Assembly (NCBI GenBank): GCA_902729315.2
Contig: LR746269.1
Span: forward strand, 2,650,501 to 2,714,500
Direction: 5' to 3'
DNA: 64,000 bases
DNA from: Spirodela intermedia
Taxonomy: Eukaryota > Streptophyta > Magnoliopsida > Alismatales > Araceae
A program made the position numbers and the translations under genes. The notes beneath the pieces were generated by a model. That model saw only the letters and a list, made by a program, of their open reading frames with translations. It was not told where the DNA came from and ran no database searches. Of this stretch, positions 25,301 through 38,486 are shown in pieces (the first letter of the stretch is position 1; each line of letters opens with the position of its first letter).

Positions 25301-28300
25301 CGAGATGGCAAATAATGCTTTGAACTTTGACAGATACGTGCAGTGAAGAAAAAGTCTCCATATGCCCATTAATTCCTTTTCATCAAATCAAGGGAATTCC
25401 CATTGCAAAAGTGTTTATTTTATTTTAATTATGTGCAACTCCCCAACCTGCATATCAAGAATCTACGTACCAATCCTTATATTTGTTCAACAGCTAAGAT
25501 TGTAAAAGAATATATAATTTGAATGATTACAAATGTAAATATGAGGCCTTTGGTACACAGTTTTGACCTTGGAATATGATCAAAGCTCACAAAGCAACTT
25601 GACAATCGGTATTGAAGCATAGACAAGGGTCTGACAAATACAGTTCAATAGAGGGAACTTCGTATTACTTCTTGGGAAAATTAATCCGAATAGAGACAGG
25701 ATGTTGTGTTGGATTACAGCTTTGAAAAGATCAGAGAGATAAACAGCTATGGAAAATAAATCTTGGGACAAGAAAAGAAAAATCAGGCCTATTGAAACAA
25801 CCCTTAAACCAAGAAAGAGAAACAGCAGCAACAGAGCATCATGCATCCTGGATATGAGGCGTGTGGCTTCATCAAGTCATCGCATCCATCTTGATAAGTA
25901 AATTCGATACGTCGATAGCATCGATTTTCATCAATGGACGATGAGTAGACATACAAATGAGAAATACATAAATAAATCCTTTTCAATCAATAAATAGGAA
26001 AAAAATGAATTCATACAATTATGATATATGAGGCTTATTTGCACAATATCTATGCAACATGATTTGCACTAGTCAACAACAGATCAAGAAAACAAAAGCA
26101 GCACAACCTCATGACAAATATAATCTGACAAAAGCACGCAAATACCACATTTACTAATTCACCAACAACTAATCATTAGAGCACTGTGGGGGAATCTTTT
26201 ATATCATAAGAACGAGACTGAGGTCTCCAGACAACAAAAAACACGAATACTCAGACATTCAGACTCACCGTTCTGATGCAGAAATACTTCTATAGCCCTG
26301 CATAAAATAAAAAACCACATAAGATGACACCCAGAGGCATTGAAGAAATGTACAATAGGCAAGACTGAAACACACTTGCCGTAAATTAAGAAAGAACAAA
26401 GAACATTAGAAGGCTATCTCTTTGTAAATAAAGAAAAAACAAAAAATAGCAGGCTATCTCCAAATAAATTAGGAAAAACCAAATAACTTTGGCAGAGTAC
26501 ATTTTCCCTTAGCCTACTAAATAGCTGCCATTGATCTTCATAATGCCCAACTTTATTGATAACGAAATACATTTTCTTCTGACTGATCCACAATTTCTTT
26601 TCCCAATAAGACTCCAATATTCCATTACTGCATCTTCCAAGTCCTCTTTCGAAATGAGTCTTGTATTCATTCTGAACAGCACGTTGGACTACTAATGTCT
26701 TTTGGGGATTGTAACTTAGATTCATCTAAACAATGGAATATGATCAAAGCCCCCCCTGCGAATGCTAGATTGTGGGCTCATTATGATCCAACGGGATATG
26801 ATCCAACGTTGGACTAAGTTGAATATGATCTAACCACGATTCCACGTTGACCTTGGAATATGATCAAAGCCCACAATCTAGCTACACATTATTTTATTGT
26901 TTATCATGTTCATAACCATGGGATACTCCAATTCCTTTGTCTGCCATCAGCCCACAAACTCATGTTTCACAATCTGGAATGGGTAAAGGAACAACATGAG
27001 GCAATCTAGCATTCGCAGGGGGGATATCCAATGATAAAGTTCTAATAAATATCTATCCAACCCCGTTCTGCAGAGCATAGAAGAAAGCAGATTAGAACGA
27101 CTGAATTTTCTAATCAAGCCAATTGAGAGGGAAACGACGTCAGAGAATTCCTTGGGACAAAAGTATAAGCAATTTGGTGGAAAAGGAGTAATTTTGTATG
27201 CTTCTCTACTTAAACATTGCCTTCAAACTCATGCTGTAGCACATGCCACTTATGACAGGGAAAGAAGATGATGCAATATCCAAAGGCTGACTATATCATT
27301 AGTCACTCCCTTGGTCAGAGACTATGATGAACCCTTTGACTCTTTACAATTGTCAGAACCCCATTAAGTCCTCTTTCCCATTGTTATGTTTCCCGCCTAC
27401 CAAAAATAAAATAAAATGCTTCTCTGCTGGGTCCAATACTGATCATGTTGCCGCAATCAACTGCCAAGAATAGTAGCACTTCTAAAAGTGCTTAATGAAT
27501 CACTGCCGAACTTTTCACAACCATGTCTCTTTTCTTTGACTTCCATTGGATCATTTGGCGCTCTTCTTTCTATCTTCGTAAGTATGGAAGGATAATGGAT
27601 TGTACAAATTCGCTGATCCCTGCTTGTCAGCTCTTGCTTTTCAGTGCATCAACATAGCCACACCTATTTCCATCCCAGAAACTCGTAATCGACTCAACTA
27701 TTCGACTACTTGTGAAACAGGGGAGCCCAAAATATGAACATTATTAAAATCCCAAAAAAGATTTTTACAGAAGGATCATGAACAACTGTAGTACGCTCAT
27801 CAATTCTATAAATTAATTGGAAACATAGATTGCAGCGCTGAGCTCCAGCATTACACTTTCTTTTTCTTTCTAGCACGCCATTCAACAACAACTAGAACCC
27901 TGGAATCTAACAGGTAAGGCCTGCCATCACAAATAAACGATGACAGGTCTATTAATGAAGCTAGTCTAAGTTCGTGACAGCTATGTAATCATGTCGTAAA
28001 TTTGAGACAGTGAGTTTGTACACGTCCCAGTAAAGGCGCCAGGACTGGTTGCTCAGACCTGGTAAGGAGATTTAGACAGAAAGTGTGCTCGTTATAATAT
28101 CTCATGGAATGAAATGCCATTTTCTCACGATAATTCTCTTTGATGCGATATTACATAATAGTATCAGTCTTTTATGTTCTTTTATGTTCTTCAATTGCTG
28201 TTAAGTCCTATATTTTTCCCAGGAGGAAGTACCCAGAGAGGCTGTTAAGGCATGACCATTTTACAAAAGAGCCATAATTTATTGTTATCTACCAATGATT

Positions 28301-31300
28301 TAGATGAGGGCCTCTCCCCTTAATATCAGAAGATGGCTGCTCCAGTAAATAACTTGTGTAGAACCGTATCCATTCAGTCCACTGATCCACATCTTCCACT
28401 GAATGAACCTTCATATCATTAACCAGCCTTTGATTTTAGCTGACTTCCTCTAACTTGAGACGTCCACTATCTACTAATCGTAAGCTATCAACCATATCCA
28501 TAGAACCTGCATCTCACTGACTTCATAGACAATAAAGACACTCCTTTCACTGTCATAACCTCTCCAGATTCGCTAATGATGGATTCTGTCGATTCAAACC
28601 CTACACCTTTGGCTCTTCACCGTTTATCATTCCCATCAGCCTGTAAGCCTGTAGCGATGGCATCTTCTTCTACATCCGCATAAGGAGGATTTTCCTCGAC
28701 AGCTGCATTGCTCTCATCAATCTCCTTCGTCAGTATCAAAGATCATTGTGAAAAGCTCCTTCACTAATCCGAAAGTTGTAAAATCTGTAAATATTTATAA
28801 AAAATCATACTTCTTAGATATTGCTTCAAATCTCGCATCTGGATTTAAGAAATAAAACATGTTTTCTACTGACCTGAGATATATTACTCATTATAAATCT
28901 TCCAACTGCTAACAGGGAACCTACTTTACCATAAGGTTTCATCTCAATCTTTCCCTACACTTGGAGGCTCATGAATCTAGATGAAGAATAGAGTAGCAAC
29001 AATGGAGATAATCCACTGATTCCCTCTCCAAAGTAATGGAAATAAACTAACCTGTACATGAGCTAGAGTATCATATCTCAGTGGTGCAGCTCCCCTGATT
29101 GTCGATTCTGGTTCCAAATTTGCAATTTTCTCTACTCTGTCTAGACTAATATAATCCAATCTATTTAAAAAGAAAATGGAAATGATAATGCGATCCCTAT
29201 AACATTATGTTAGAGTTAAAAACACATTGCATACAGTTCCATAATGAAAATCGTTACATGAAAATTTTATAAATTATAATGTTAATTACTTGCAGAAGTA
29301 ATGCATCCGTATTGACAAAGAAATATCTAAACTAAAATAGAAAAGAGAAAATGTCATCCATTTCACATCTGCATTTAGAATGAAGGGAAAAAAATCATCC
29401 AGCTTATGCAAATCAAAATCAACAACCAATTGGTCTAAAACATAGGTAGCAATTAATTTTCTTCCCAAAGAAGAAACATAAAAAAAAACATCTTGCCAAA
29501 GTTGATCATCAAGGGAGAGCATACTTCAAGTTTACAGATTAACATTGGCTGACCCTGCCTCTGGCCGGATAAATCTCCCTGCATTTCAAACAAGCCAATC
29601 CAGATTAAGAAACTTAAGAATAAAGCAAACAAGGAAACTACTCGTATAATAGCAATAATAATAAAGCTCAATATGACCACAGGGAATTTACATATACAAG
29701 GTACTTTTATGTGGTTTACCAATAGGCAAAACGTCAAATAGAACATATGTAAGTGTGAAATGGAAGAGTGATCAATAGGAGTTGTAAGGATAAAAACAAT
29801 AACCAGCTGTAACAGAAAAGTGCTAAATCTAACGAATGCTTGAGGACAGTTGTTGAACTAAGATATTAGATAAAGGACAGATTTAAAATGAAATATCTCT
29901 TCAATTAACATCTAAGTCTTCCTTTGGCAAAATCAGAGAGCAATCCAGATTACGAACTATCAGGCTAAAAATTCTAGAAAAAAATCTAATTATCTATTCT
30001 TGATTATAGGTGATAGGGGGTATTACCCTTTTCCACACAAAATAAACTTTCTACGAAGAATAAACAGCACAGCCATTACCAAACTACACATCTTCCATGC
30101 GAAAACATACAACATCTATAGACCTAGGATACATTTGGCTTCATGCCATACACATCAACTTCCTATTTACCGGGAAAGGCTTCTTGGCAGTAAAGATTAC
30201 AAAACATAAATGCATTCATCATAATAAATTCACTCTAAATTTCTCTCTTCTAATTACACAACAGACAAGAAGCCGACTATGAGAAAACGTTAAAGAACAT
30301 CGCTTCTCCAGCAAATTCCTTTCTTTAGAGAGTCTAAGAAAGCAACAAAGATAAAGAAGAAATTCTTCACTGCTCGTAGAAGCTTCTGGAATCTTGAGGA
30401 ATATCTTCTAAACTTATTTTCTCAAATTTATGGAACCTCAATTAACAATTCCATTATTTAGTCGTAAATTTTATTTTGAATGGCATAAAAAATAGTTTAT
30501 CAGGCGGCAGCCTCTTAAGTCATTGAAGACTTTGTGACATGTAATTTGACACCTCCTCTCCTATAGCCAATCATGTTAAATCCTATAAGCTCTGCAATGA
30601 CAATCATCTCCTAAACATTCAGGCATAATTTTCAGACTTTTCTATACAATGCCATCACGTTACTCATCCAGCCAACATGTCTGACGAAGAGCTGGCATGC
30701 AACCTCACCGAGATGCTGTATGACTCGAAGTCGTTTACATACACCTCATTCTTTGGTGGCATGAAGCTAATCCAATCGGACAAGCGCCCCCCCGCCCCCC
30801 CACATATACAGTATATCCAGCTGAGTTTGTCTTTGATAGAGTGAGCATTCAGCCAAGTCTCTCTCAACCATGAGCGAGCAATGCTGAAACTCAACAGCTC
30901 ACGAAAATGTGGGACGTACTCTACCCTCTATTTTTTCCATCCAGTGGGGTCTATTTATCCATAAAGAACATCCCTCCTAAAAGAACCGATGTAGTATCTA
31001 ATTTATCCATACAGAGATCTAAAACCTTAGAGCAAAATATTGAGTCTGAAACTATCCCAAAAATTTATTGCGTACCATAAGGATCCAAAGTAATCATCAC
31101 CGGAAGAATGGCACTTGCGTGACAGAAAAAACCAAGTCTGGCAAATGAGTAACTAGTTAATAAAAAGATAGTCTGCCACAAGCACTTCTCTCCATATTTC
31201 ATCCACCAATTCAAAGATAAAACAAAAACCTGGAGACAGACTCTAACAGCAAATCATCATCAAGCAGAAATTTGATAAATTTATGACAACTCGAAATATT

Positions 31301-34300
31301 GATAATTTTTCGGATGAAAATCCCAAAAAGAGAGATCAAAAATACAGAACTCTCACAATTATAATCAATATCAGGCCCCACCCAAAAAAGATTATAGCTC
31401 ATCCAACTTCTCCTTGAAGCGTCATTCGATTACAGTTAAGTGGTGATAAGGGAGGTATATACAAAAAACAAAAGCAGGGCACTTCTCATGAGCTGGTTTG
31501 CATCTATAACATACGGTGGACTCTTCAAAGAGTATGCAGACAAGAAAAACTTAAAAATAATGGCACCTCAGTCGTGTAAAATAAGTGTCTGTGAGAGGGG
31601 AAGCTTACCTCCCAAATTTTGACATATTTAGACTGCTGTTGTTGAGCACCAGACACGTTCTGGGGCAAGGGCATGTTCACAGACGAATTATTTGTTGCAC
31701 CAAGGGAATGCAAACCAGGTTGTACTTGCTGCGGCATCATTCCAGGTGTGGGGATCATTGTCCCAGATCCAGAGGAGACATTAGGACCAAGACCGCTCAT
31801 TACATTCTGGTTCATGGTGATTCCACTTTGACTCATTTGCGAACCTGAAGTTAGACTTCCTTGGCCCACCGCAGATATTGGTTGCGTCATACCAAGTGGG
31901 CCTTGAAGATTTGCTAATGACGAGGACATCCCAATATTTGAGTTGCCTGAAATACCAGAGGTAGCAGAGGTAAATGAGCCAAGGCCTGAGCTCTGTGAAA
32001 CTTGTGCAGTAGCCATCAATGGGCCTGATCCCGCTACAGATGGAATTCCAGTCAGTGCAGATGAACCCATTCCATTGGATATCATATTGGACATATGCAT
32101 AGCCATTGGTGTTGCACCTATATTCTGAAGACCTATAGAATTTCCTCCAGCTATAGTGGCCGAATTCAAGCGCACTTGAGAAAGTGTGTTCAAAATGTTC
32201 ACATTGGCTGGGGCAGGACCTAGAGGCCGTGAAGACTGAGAATTCACAACAGGTTTGAACTCTTGAACACTGTCACCAGATGAATTTATCTCTTGAGATG
32301 CAGGAGAAGTAACCAAAGTTGGAATTCCTTGTGAGGTACTGAATGGAATAGAAGGCACATGAGAAAAAGCTGGTCCACTTGTAACAGATGGAACAGTGGT
32401 TGGTTCCTGAAAAGAAATAATGTCGGGAATTTGAACGCACTCTTCATAGAGTTCAATAAGAAAATTAGAACAAAGATCCTTACGATAGTTTGCTAAAGAA
32501 AATAAAAAGTTACGGTACTCAACCTTACCATTTTCACAGTTCCAGCGGGCGGATTGGCAGAAACTGGTTGTCTGTTTAGGCCCGGCACATTAGCTACACA
32601 AAACATCATTTTGCAAATATCAGAATACAGGTGAAAACGCAAGACAGGCAACTTATATACTTAAGAGAAATAGAATCGCCCCAGGAACAGCCAGGGAAAT
32701 TTTCAATTAGCCGTGGGAGGAAAATATTAGCCATGTCAAATTATGAATGTGATAGGAATCCAACACCAAGCGAGGAACAAGTATATCAAGAAAGTAAAGA
32801 AATCGGATCCCATGTGGTATCCAGGAACATGTAGTAGCCGTTTGAGAGGGTTCGCTGCTCTCCCAAGCTCCCCCCTTTTCCCTTCCCACTCCTCTTTATA
32901 TAACCCCCCACTTCTCCCCGCGGGGCCTATCTCAGGGAATGCACAGATCAAACCCTGAAATGCGCGATTTTTCCCTATTACCCCTCCTGGATATGTAACA
33001 TGAATTGGGCGTCTAACAGAATACTATCACATAGGAACCCTTCCTGGATTCTCCTAGTTTACTGCAAATAGGAAACTGATGAGAATGACTCTATCTCTCA
33101 TAAAAGTTCTCAGCACCACAATTCATGTACGACAGTGCTAGAATTGACCAAGCGCAAGACAACTACAACAGAATAAGGAACCCACAGACTCCTTGAAAGG
33201 CAACCCCAATAATAAGAACCAAAAAGCAATGTTCCAAAAAGAAAACAAATGACAAAAAAATAGAGTACATGCACAGAAACTGACTCATGTACCAGTTTAA
33301 CAACAGGTGAAACACCTCACATATAGGTTCATTGAATGAGAAAAAAGAGGAAGATGAGAAAAACCAGTATTCTCACAATACTCACAGACCGCATTTGCCA
33401 GACAACCCATGATTATTTGGAATTCCGTTCTTTTTGTCACTTGATATCACACAGCACTTCAATCAAATATGAGAGATGGCTAATCATGTGCACAGTGCCT
33501 AACGAATGAGAGGGGCACATTGACATTGGTGAATGAAAGCAAACAGATCCACGTTTAGAAGATCATTGCTAGTAGTTGTGGCTGCCTAAACGATCAAAGT
33601 AAACAGACGTGATGGCAGCAGCTTTCTGATCGAAAATGGGCAATCATCTTTAACTAGAAGAGCAGTGGTTTCAAAAAAAGAGATATCGAGGATATCTGTT
33701 TCTATGACAAAGATAGAAGGAAAGCAAAGGCCTGTTCTGCTCTTGTCAATAGATAGGACGCAGTGGGTCATATTAGGGACGAAAGGCCATTTAATTGCAA
33801 TGTTCCTCAAAAAGCGAGATAGAAAAGGATAAAAACATAACAAACAGGTTAAGGTGATAACCCGAAATTCTGTGAGGACAACTGGCTTATGCATCAATGT
33901 ATATCTGGTAATAACCTAGATATAGATTCAGAAAAGGAAATATAGACATGCACGTCCATGACAAACTTGACGGTTAAGAGATCAAATTTTAGCGAGGTTA
34001 ATGTCAATTTCATAATGTATCTAGAGTAATAGAGAGAGAGAGAGAGAGAAACATTAACCCATCGAAAGGGCTGGTGACATATGGAAGAGTATTTCATAGG
34101 TGCATCTCAAAAAAAATATTTAGAGAAGCCAGCTGCAATAACTCAAATCCAGACTAAAGAAAAGCATAAGATAGAATTAGTGAGAAACTTTTGTCCACCT
34201 GCAGGGATCGACGTCAAAGGTGACCCAGATATAGGAATGGAGGCCCCATCCAGCTTTGCAAGACCCTGATTAGTCTGTAAGTTGCTGATTCCGGGTCGGC

Positions 34301-37083
34301 TCAGAGCAGACCGTGCTTCCATAAAGTTTTCAGCTAGTAGAACAAGGAACTGAGGATTTTTTGCGTTATCAATACTTGGGTCAGATGAACGAGGACTCTG
34401 CTTCCCCTGTGATGTGAAATATGGTTCAATGTTCATAAAAGATAATCAAAAGAAAAACTTGATTACCAGAGTCAATAATATGCAAGAGAATAAACTTTGA
34501 ATCAAGCAGCACTCTTAAATACAATAAAATTCATCCGATAAATTCATTTTCACCCGCTAAAATGTTATGCATTTAAAAATACCTACCGCATTGTATATTG
34601 ATCTGAGCTTTGGAAGTTGTTTTGGAGAAATGACTGAGAATGAAATAGAGCACTGCATGCAGATGAAATAGATGACAAAGTCATTAAAATGATCAAGAAA
34701 ATTGAAAACAGAATAAGAAAGAATATTCCTCGCTACCTCTGCAAAGGCCTTAGCAACAGTTTCTGCGTCGGCAAGACAGGCTTCCAGCTGGGTTACAGCG
34801 CTCTCATTCTGTTCAATACTCCTACTTAAAGGCCTATAAACGGGGGTTGGTAGAGGGTGGGGATTACTTGCAGCAAGAAGAATACAATGTTTTCGAGTGT
34901 CGAGATTTTGTTGACTTTGGTTTGCATTTGAAATTCCTGAAAACATCTGAGTATCGGAGCCAAAAACAAGAAATTAGGCTATAGAATGTACATAAATGAG
35001 AGAGAAAAATGTTTGAAATAGAAATACGACATCATAAATTAATCAGTCAATTAAGCTCGTATACCACACAGGATCTATGAGAAAACATGTGTACACTAAT
35101 AGTCTTTAGGAACATAAAAATCTTATGATTACTGAAAAAAACTCTACTAAATATCCAGGGCATTGCATTAGGATCAAACCAAAGAATCTTATAAATATTT
35201 TCCTCCTTTCTCCATGTCTGACTAACACACTTTGCTGTGACTCAATAAGCTTCATCCACATCAGTGGTATAAACGAATTCAATCACGATGTGCCGAAGGA
35301 TGCGAAAGAATACATTCTTGGCAGACCAACGAAGTGATTGAAATTAAACCATACCAACAGCAGCCTCCAGTAATGGAATCTGACGAGATATCAGATCAAG
35401 ATGATCTCTGTCTACCTTCTATGATATGACATAAAGTCCCAGAGGACACAGATGTCATGTCATTGGTGTTGGTCTATTCAGTTGCTCAATCAAAGCAAGG
35501 AGCTATCATAAGTGATGGGCACACATACGTTGCAAGGAAATACTGGGTGATGTTTTCACAAATGCCAAAAAACTCATAACTGTGCACAAGTACGAGATGT
35601 TTGTCAAGAATAAGAACCAATGCTGCTTACCATCAATGCTTCTGCAAGTCCTTCGCTAATTGCAGCGTCATTGAAACCACCACCACAAAATGGTATAGAT
35701 GTCATCCATTGCAAGAAGGAATCTACATCTTTAGTCCATCCACTTCGTTGCACAACACAAGCTGCATTGTAGAATGAAATTTTAACATAACTATACAACA
35801 ACTTTCAGGATGAAACTTTATACAAACCTAATAAGCAATGATTCAGCAACCGTAGAGGTAAACATGCTTATAAATTCTGTAATAAGAGAATGAACACATT
35901 GCTGAAGTGTTTTCTATCATATGCGCCTTCAACTGATTTCAACACATTTCAAATTGGACATCTCCGCGGGCTGTACTAGCTCTCGAAAGCTATATCTCAA
36001 TAAAAATCTTTGACAGAAATTTGCAACATATGGAGGGAGGTCGTACCACTGTAAGGTCCATGAGTATTGTATGTTACCAAGGCAAGCTCAACATTTGCAC
36101 TTGACAGTTTCTGTCAAAAATAGATCACAGCAGTCAACAAGAATAAAGAACACTGGATAAGCTGTAAACAAAAAAATCTCAATGCATGCCCCATCATTCT
36201 TGCCCATCATAAAGATACAACTACATCCAAGCAAATTACTAAGCACACACCTGACCAGTTGATTCAGTTCCAGAAAAGCATCTGCAAGCAGAGAAGATCC
36301 ATAAGAACGGCATGCACAGTGAAAATGCACAGTGTAAACACCAACAGGAATTCTAAACTATAATCTAACCAGGTAGATCAAATTTGACGAAGGTTATGTA
36401 TGTAAAGGAACAAGCAAACGTTATCCATCATGATGCATGCCTACGATTGATAGTCTTTAATCAAGTCCTCATCTTTGGCAATTTAGCGGGCCAAAGAAAA
36501 CTATGGTGTTGTTAGGGCATAGACCCAACTGGGAAACAATCGGATGATACCCTGATCAAGGCCTGTTCCATCCCGGAAGCACCTCATCGACAGCATCAGA
36601 CAACCCATCCGCAGTGAGTCCCACCCCACAACGCACGGCGGCAAAAAGATTCCACTGCGGCCATCGAGGGGCAGGCATCTTCTTCATTGTTCGCGGGGGT
36701 GGATGCACATCCTCCGGATAGATGCCATTCGGAGGATACATGGTCGATCTATTGTATTGAAAAATCGGATCTTGAGAGGAAAAAATCTCCCAACTTGTCA
36801 CCCCCGCATGCTGTTTCCGCATACGAGGGTAATATTTAATCGTATTTCACAATTCTTCTGGATATAGCAGCAATGGGTCGCAACAATAATAGTAATAAGA
36901 GATGTGGAGGACGACGAGGAGAAAAGACAAAGACAAGGGAAATAGGAAGGAAAAGAAAAGGAGGGAAGAGGAGTAGGAGGCTAGCCTGATGATCTTGTCG
37001 AGATAGTCCGTAACGATGCTCTGCCAAAAGTGCCCCATGGCAGCCGTCCCTTCCACCACGAGGATCAGCTGCTTCTCCGCCAT
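22321..37083 (-). CDS. MED25: Mediator of RNA polymerase II transcription subunit 25
   Basis: Fifteen exons (5' to 3'): 36986–37083, 36251–36281, 36047–36110, 35631–35761, 34737–34946, 34587–34652, 34199–34406, 32529–32593, 31609–32406, 29525–29578, 26269–26297, 24002–24070, 23812–23896, 22902–22988, 22321–22683. Phases close throughout, giving 785 residues, slightly shorter than the Arabidopsis and rice proteins. Residues 1–225 form the vWA domain that docks on Mediator (start MAEKQLILVVEGTAAMG; later VVQRSGWTKDVDSFL and KHCILLAASNP). About 290–545 is a Gly/Ser/Asn/Met-rich linker. About 548–670 is the ACID activator-binding domain (SKYVKIWE, WPPTMQIVRLISQDH, CAVIQLPSQTLLLS). The rest is glutamine-rich. 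MED25/PFT1 bridges transcription factors such as MYC2 and ERFs to Pol II in jasmonate, flowering and light signalling. Intron 1 has a GC rather than GT donor. Introns 7, 9, 10 and 11 each exceed 1.5 kb. Confidence 0.96.
22435..22660 (-). repeat. CAG/CAA repeat encoding the MED25 polyglutamine tract
   Basis: The minus strand is a nearly uninterrupted run of CAG and CAA codons broken by Leu, His, Ile, Ser and Pro codons, with up to ten glutamines in a row. Other frames of the same DNA give poly-Ala, poly-Ser and poly-Leu, which are artefacts of the repeat. Confidence 0.95.
26751..27023. repeat. MITE-like element with perfect 22 bp inverted ends
   Basis: Bases 26751–26772 and 27002–27023 are exact reverse complements (22 bp, beginning with a C run then TGCGAATGCTAG). 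A second, inner inverted pair of 12 bp lies at 26767–26778 and 26869–26880. The unit sits in MED25 intron 10, is 273 bp long and contains no gene. No convincing target-site duplication was found, so the family is unassigned. Confidence 0.5.
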
Positions 37084-38189
37084 GACCGTCCCCTCTATCC
37101 ACTCTCTTCCAGGATTCCCCGCGTGGGTCGGGGGGACGGGCGCCTACAGGCGTCGGGTTTCTAGCAGGGGTTGGAAGAAGCCTTCGCGGGAGACTACTGG
37201 GGACGTTCACAGGGGTGGGTTCGATAGGCGGGATGCCACCAGAACGCCCACCGTTTCCAAAACCAGACTTATTACCATCTACTCCGAAGCCGGCCGAGTC
37301 AATGCGAGAACCCCTTCGGAGTTCCAACCCAAGAGCCGAAAGTTGTGACCTTTTTGCCGCCGTAGGACCTGGGCTGTTAAGGTGGGTCCCACATGTCGCC
37401 GTTCCTCCCCCCTCTACGTGGCAACGGCTGCCGCTCTCCCATCAGCATTCCCCTAGGTCCCTAAGCAGTCTTCCAAGACATTACTTTTTGCTTTCTATGG
37501 TTATCTTTCTTCAAATATTATCTTACAAGATCAAAAAACAATTTAGTGAATTCTGATTTATTCGACAATTCTGTTTTTTTTTTTCAAAAAGAGTTGACCG
37601 CTCCCTGCTGTCTACTAATCAATGGCCATCACAGTCCTCTCTTGATCTGATCTACTCCACATGGTTTACTCCCAAAGTCAGCTCAAGAAATTTGGCTTAT
37701 TATCACCTTTCATTTTTATTATTTTTGGCGCATTAAGGTCAACTTTATAAAATATATTATAATCGTATCCTTTATTGCCTTTTTTTTTTCTTCTCCATTT
37801 GGCAAGTTCTTCTTTCCCTCTAATATCTTCTGACTCTAACGTAAAATATCAGTCAAAGTCAATTAAATTTTGGGAAAGCTTTGACGATGAGGGTCCCATT
37901 GACTAGAAGCTTGCACATCAGTTATTGAGAGATTGCCGGCCATGACGTTGTCAAGAGGTATGCAATGACGCAAGCACAACTAAATGGGTACATCTATAAA
38001 TAGATAGGTATATTTCATCATAATAGCTTAACCACACTAAGATATTAGGATACATATGGCGGATGGCCCACTAGAAAAATGACTCCTAGTTATTGGGCAG
38101 ACCTAAGATTTCTAAAAATTATAATCATCGATAGGAATCTGGCTTGTCATGATTCCTCAGACTTTCCAAAAATGTACATTATTCAAAAA
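37084..38189. other. MED25 promoter region and intergenic spacer
   Basis: 37084–37480 is GC-rich and is probably the MED25 leader and core promoter. 37560–37960 is AT-rich and holds several TTGAC/GTCAA words (for example near 37592, 37718, 37854 and 37880). No gene was recognised. The open frame running to 37327 on the minus strand starts only with a TTG codon. Confidence 0.5.
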
Positions 38190-38473
38190 AGCCCTGCATA
38201 AAAAAGTCAATGCATAATCTATCATCCCATTGTTCATTTTCTATGCGACAGGCCTGATGAATATTTTGGCAGCCCCTTGTTCCTTTCAGACCAACGAGCA
38301 GCTGGAATCACTGACAGAGGGAGCAACTGGGAGCCCTGCATAAAAAAGTCAATGCATAATCTACCATCCCATTGTTCATTTTCTATGCGACAAGCCTGAT
38401 GAATATTTTGGCATCCCCTTGTTCCTTTCAGACCAACGAGCAGCTGGAATCACTGACAGAGGGAGCAACTGGG
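38190..38473. repeat. 142 bp tandem duplication
   Basis: 38190–38331 and 38332–38473 are two head-to-tail copies that differ at only about three positions. The second copy ends 13 bp from the stop codon of the peptidyl-tRNA hydrolase gene on the minus strand, so the duplicated DNA probably lies within that gene's 3' UTR. Confidence 0.85.
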
Positions 38474-38486
38474 CCCCCAACAGTCA

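Noticed and set aside
26414-26725. A 103-codon ATG frame in MED25 intron 10
   Set aside because: No recognisable family, no splice signals around it, and it lies in an AT-rich repeat-bearing intron.
31440-32128. Plus-strand frames opposite MED25 exon 9
   Set aside because: They are antisense shadows of the conserved MED25 linker.
36836-37327. A 163-codon minus-strand frame over the MED25 leader and exon 1
   Set aside because: It starts only with TTG, lies out of frame with the conserved vWA start, and has no recognisable domain.
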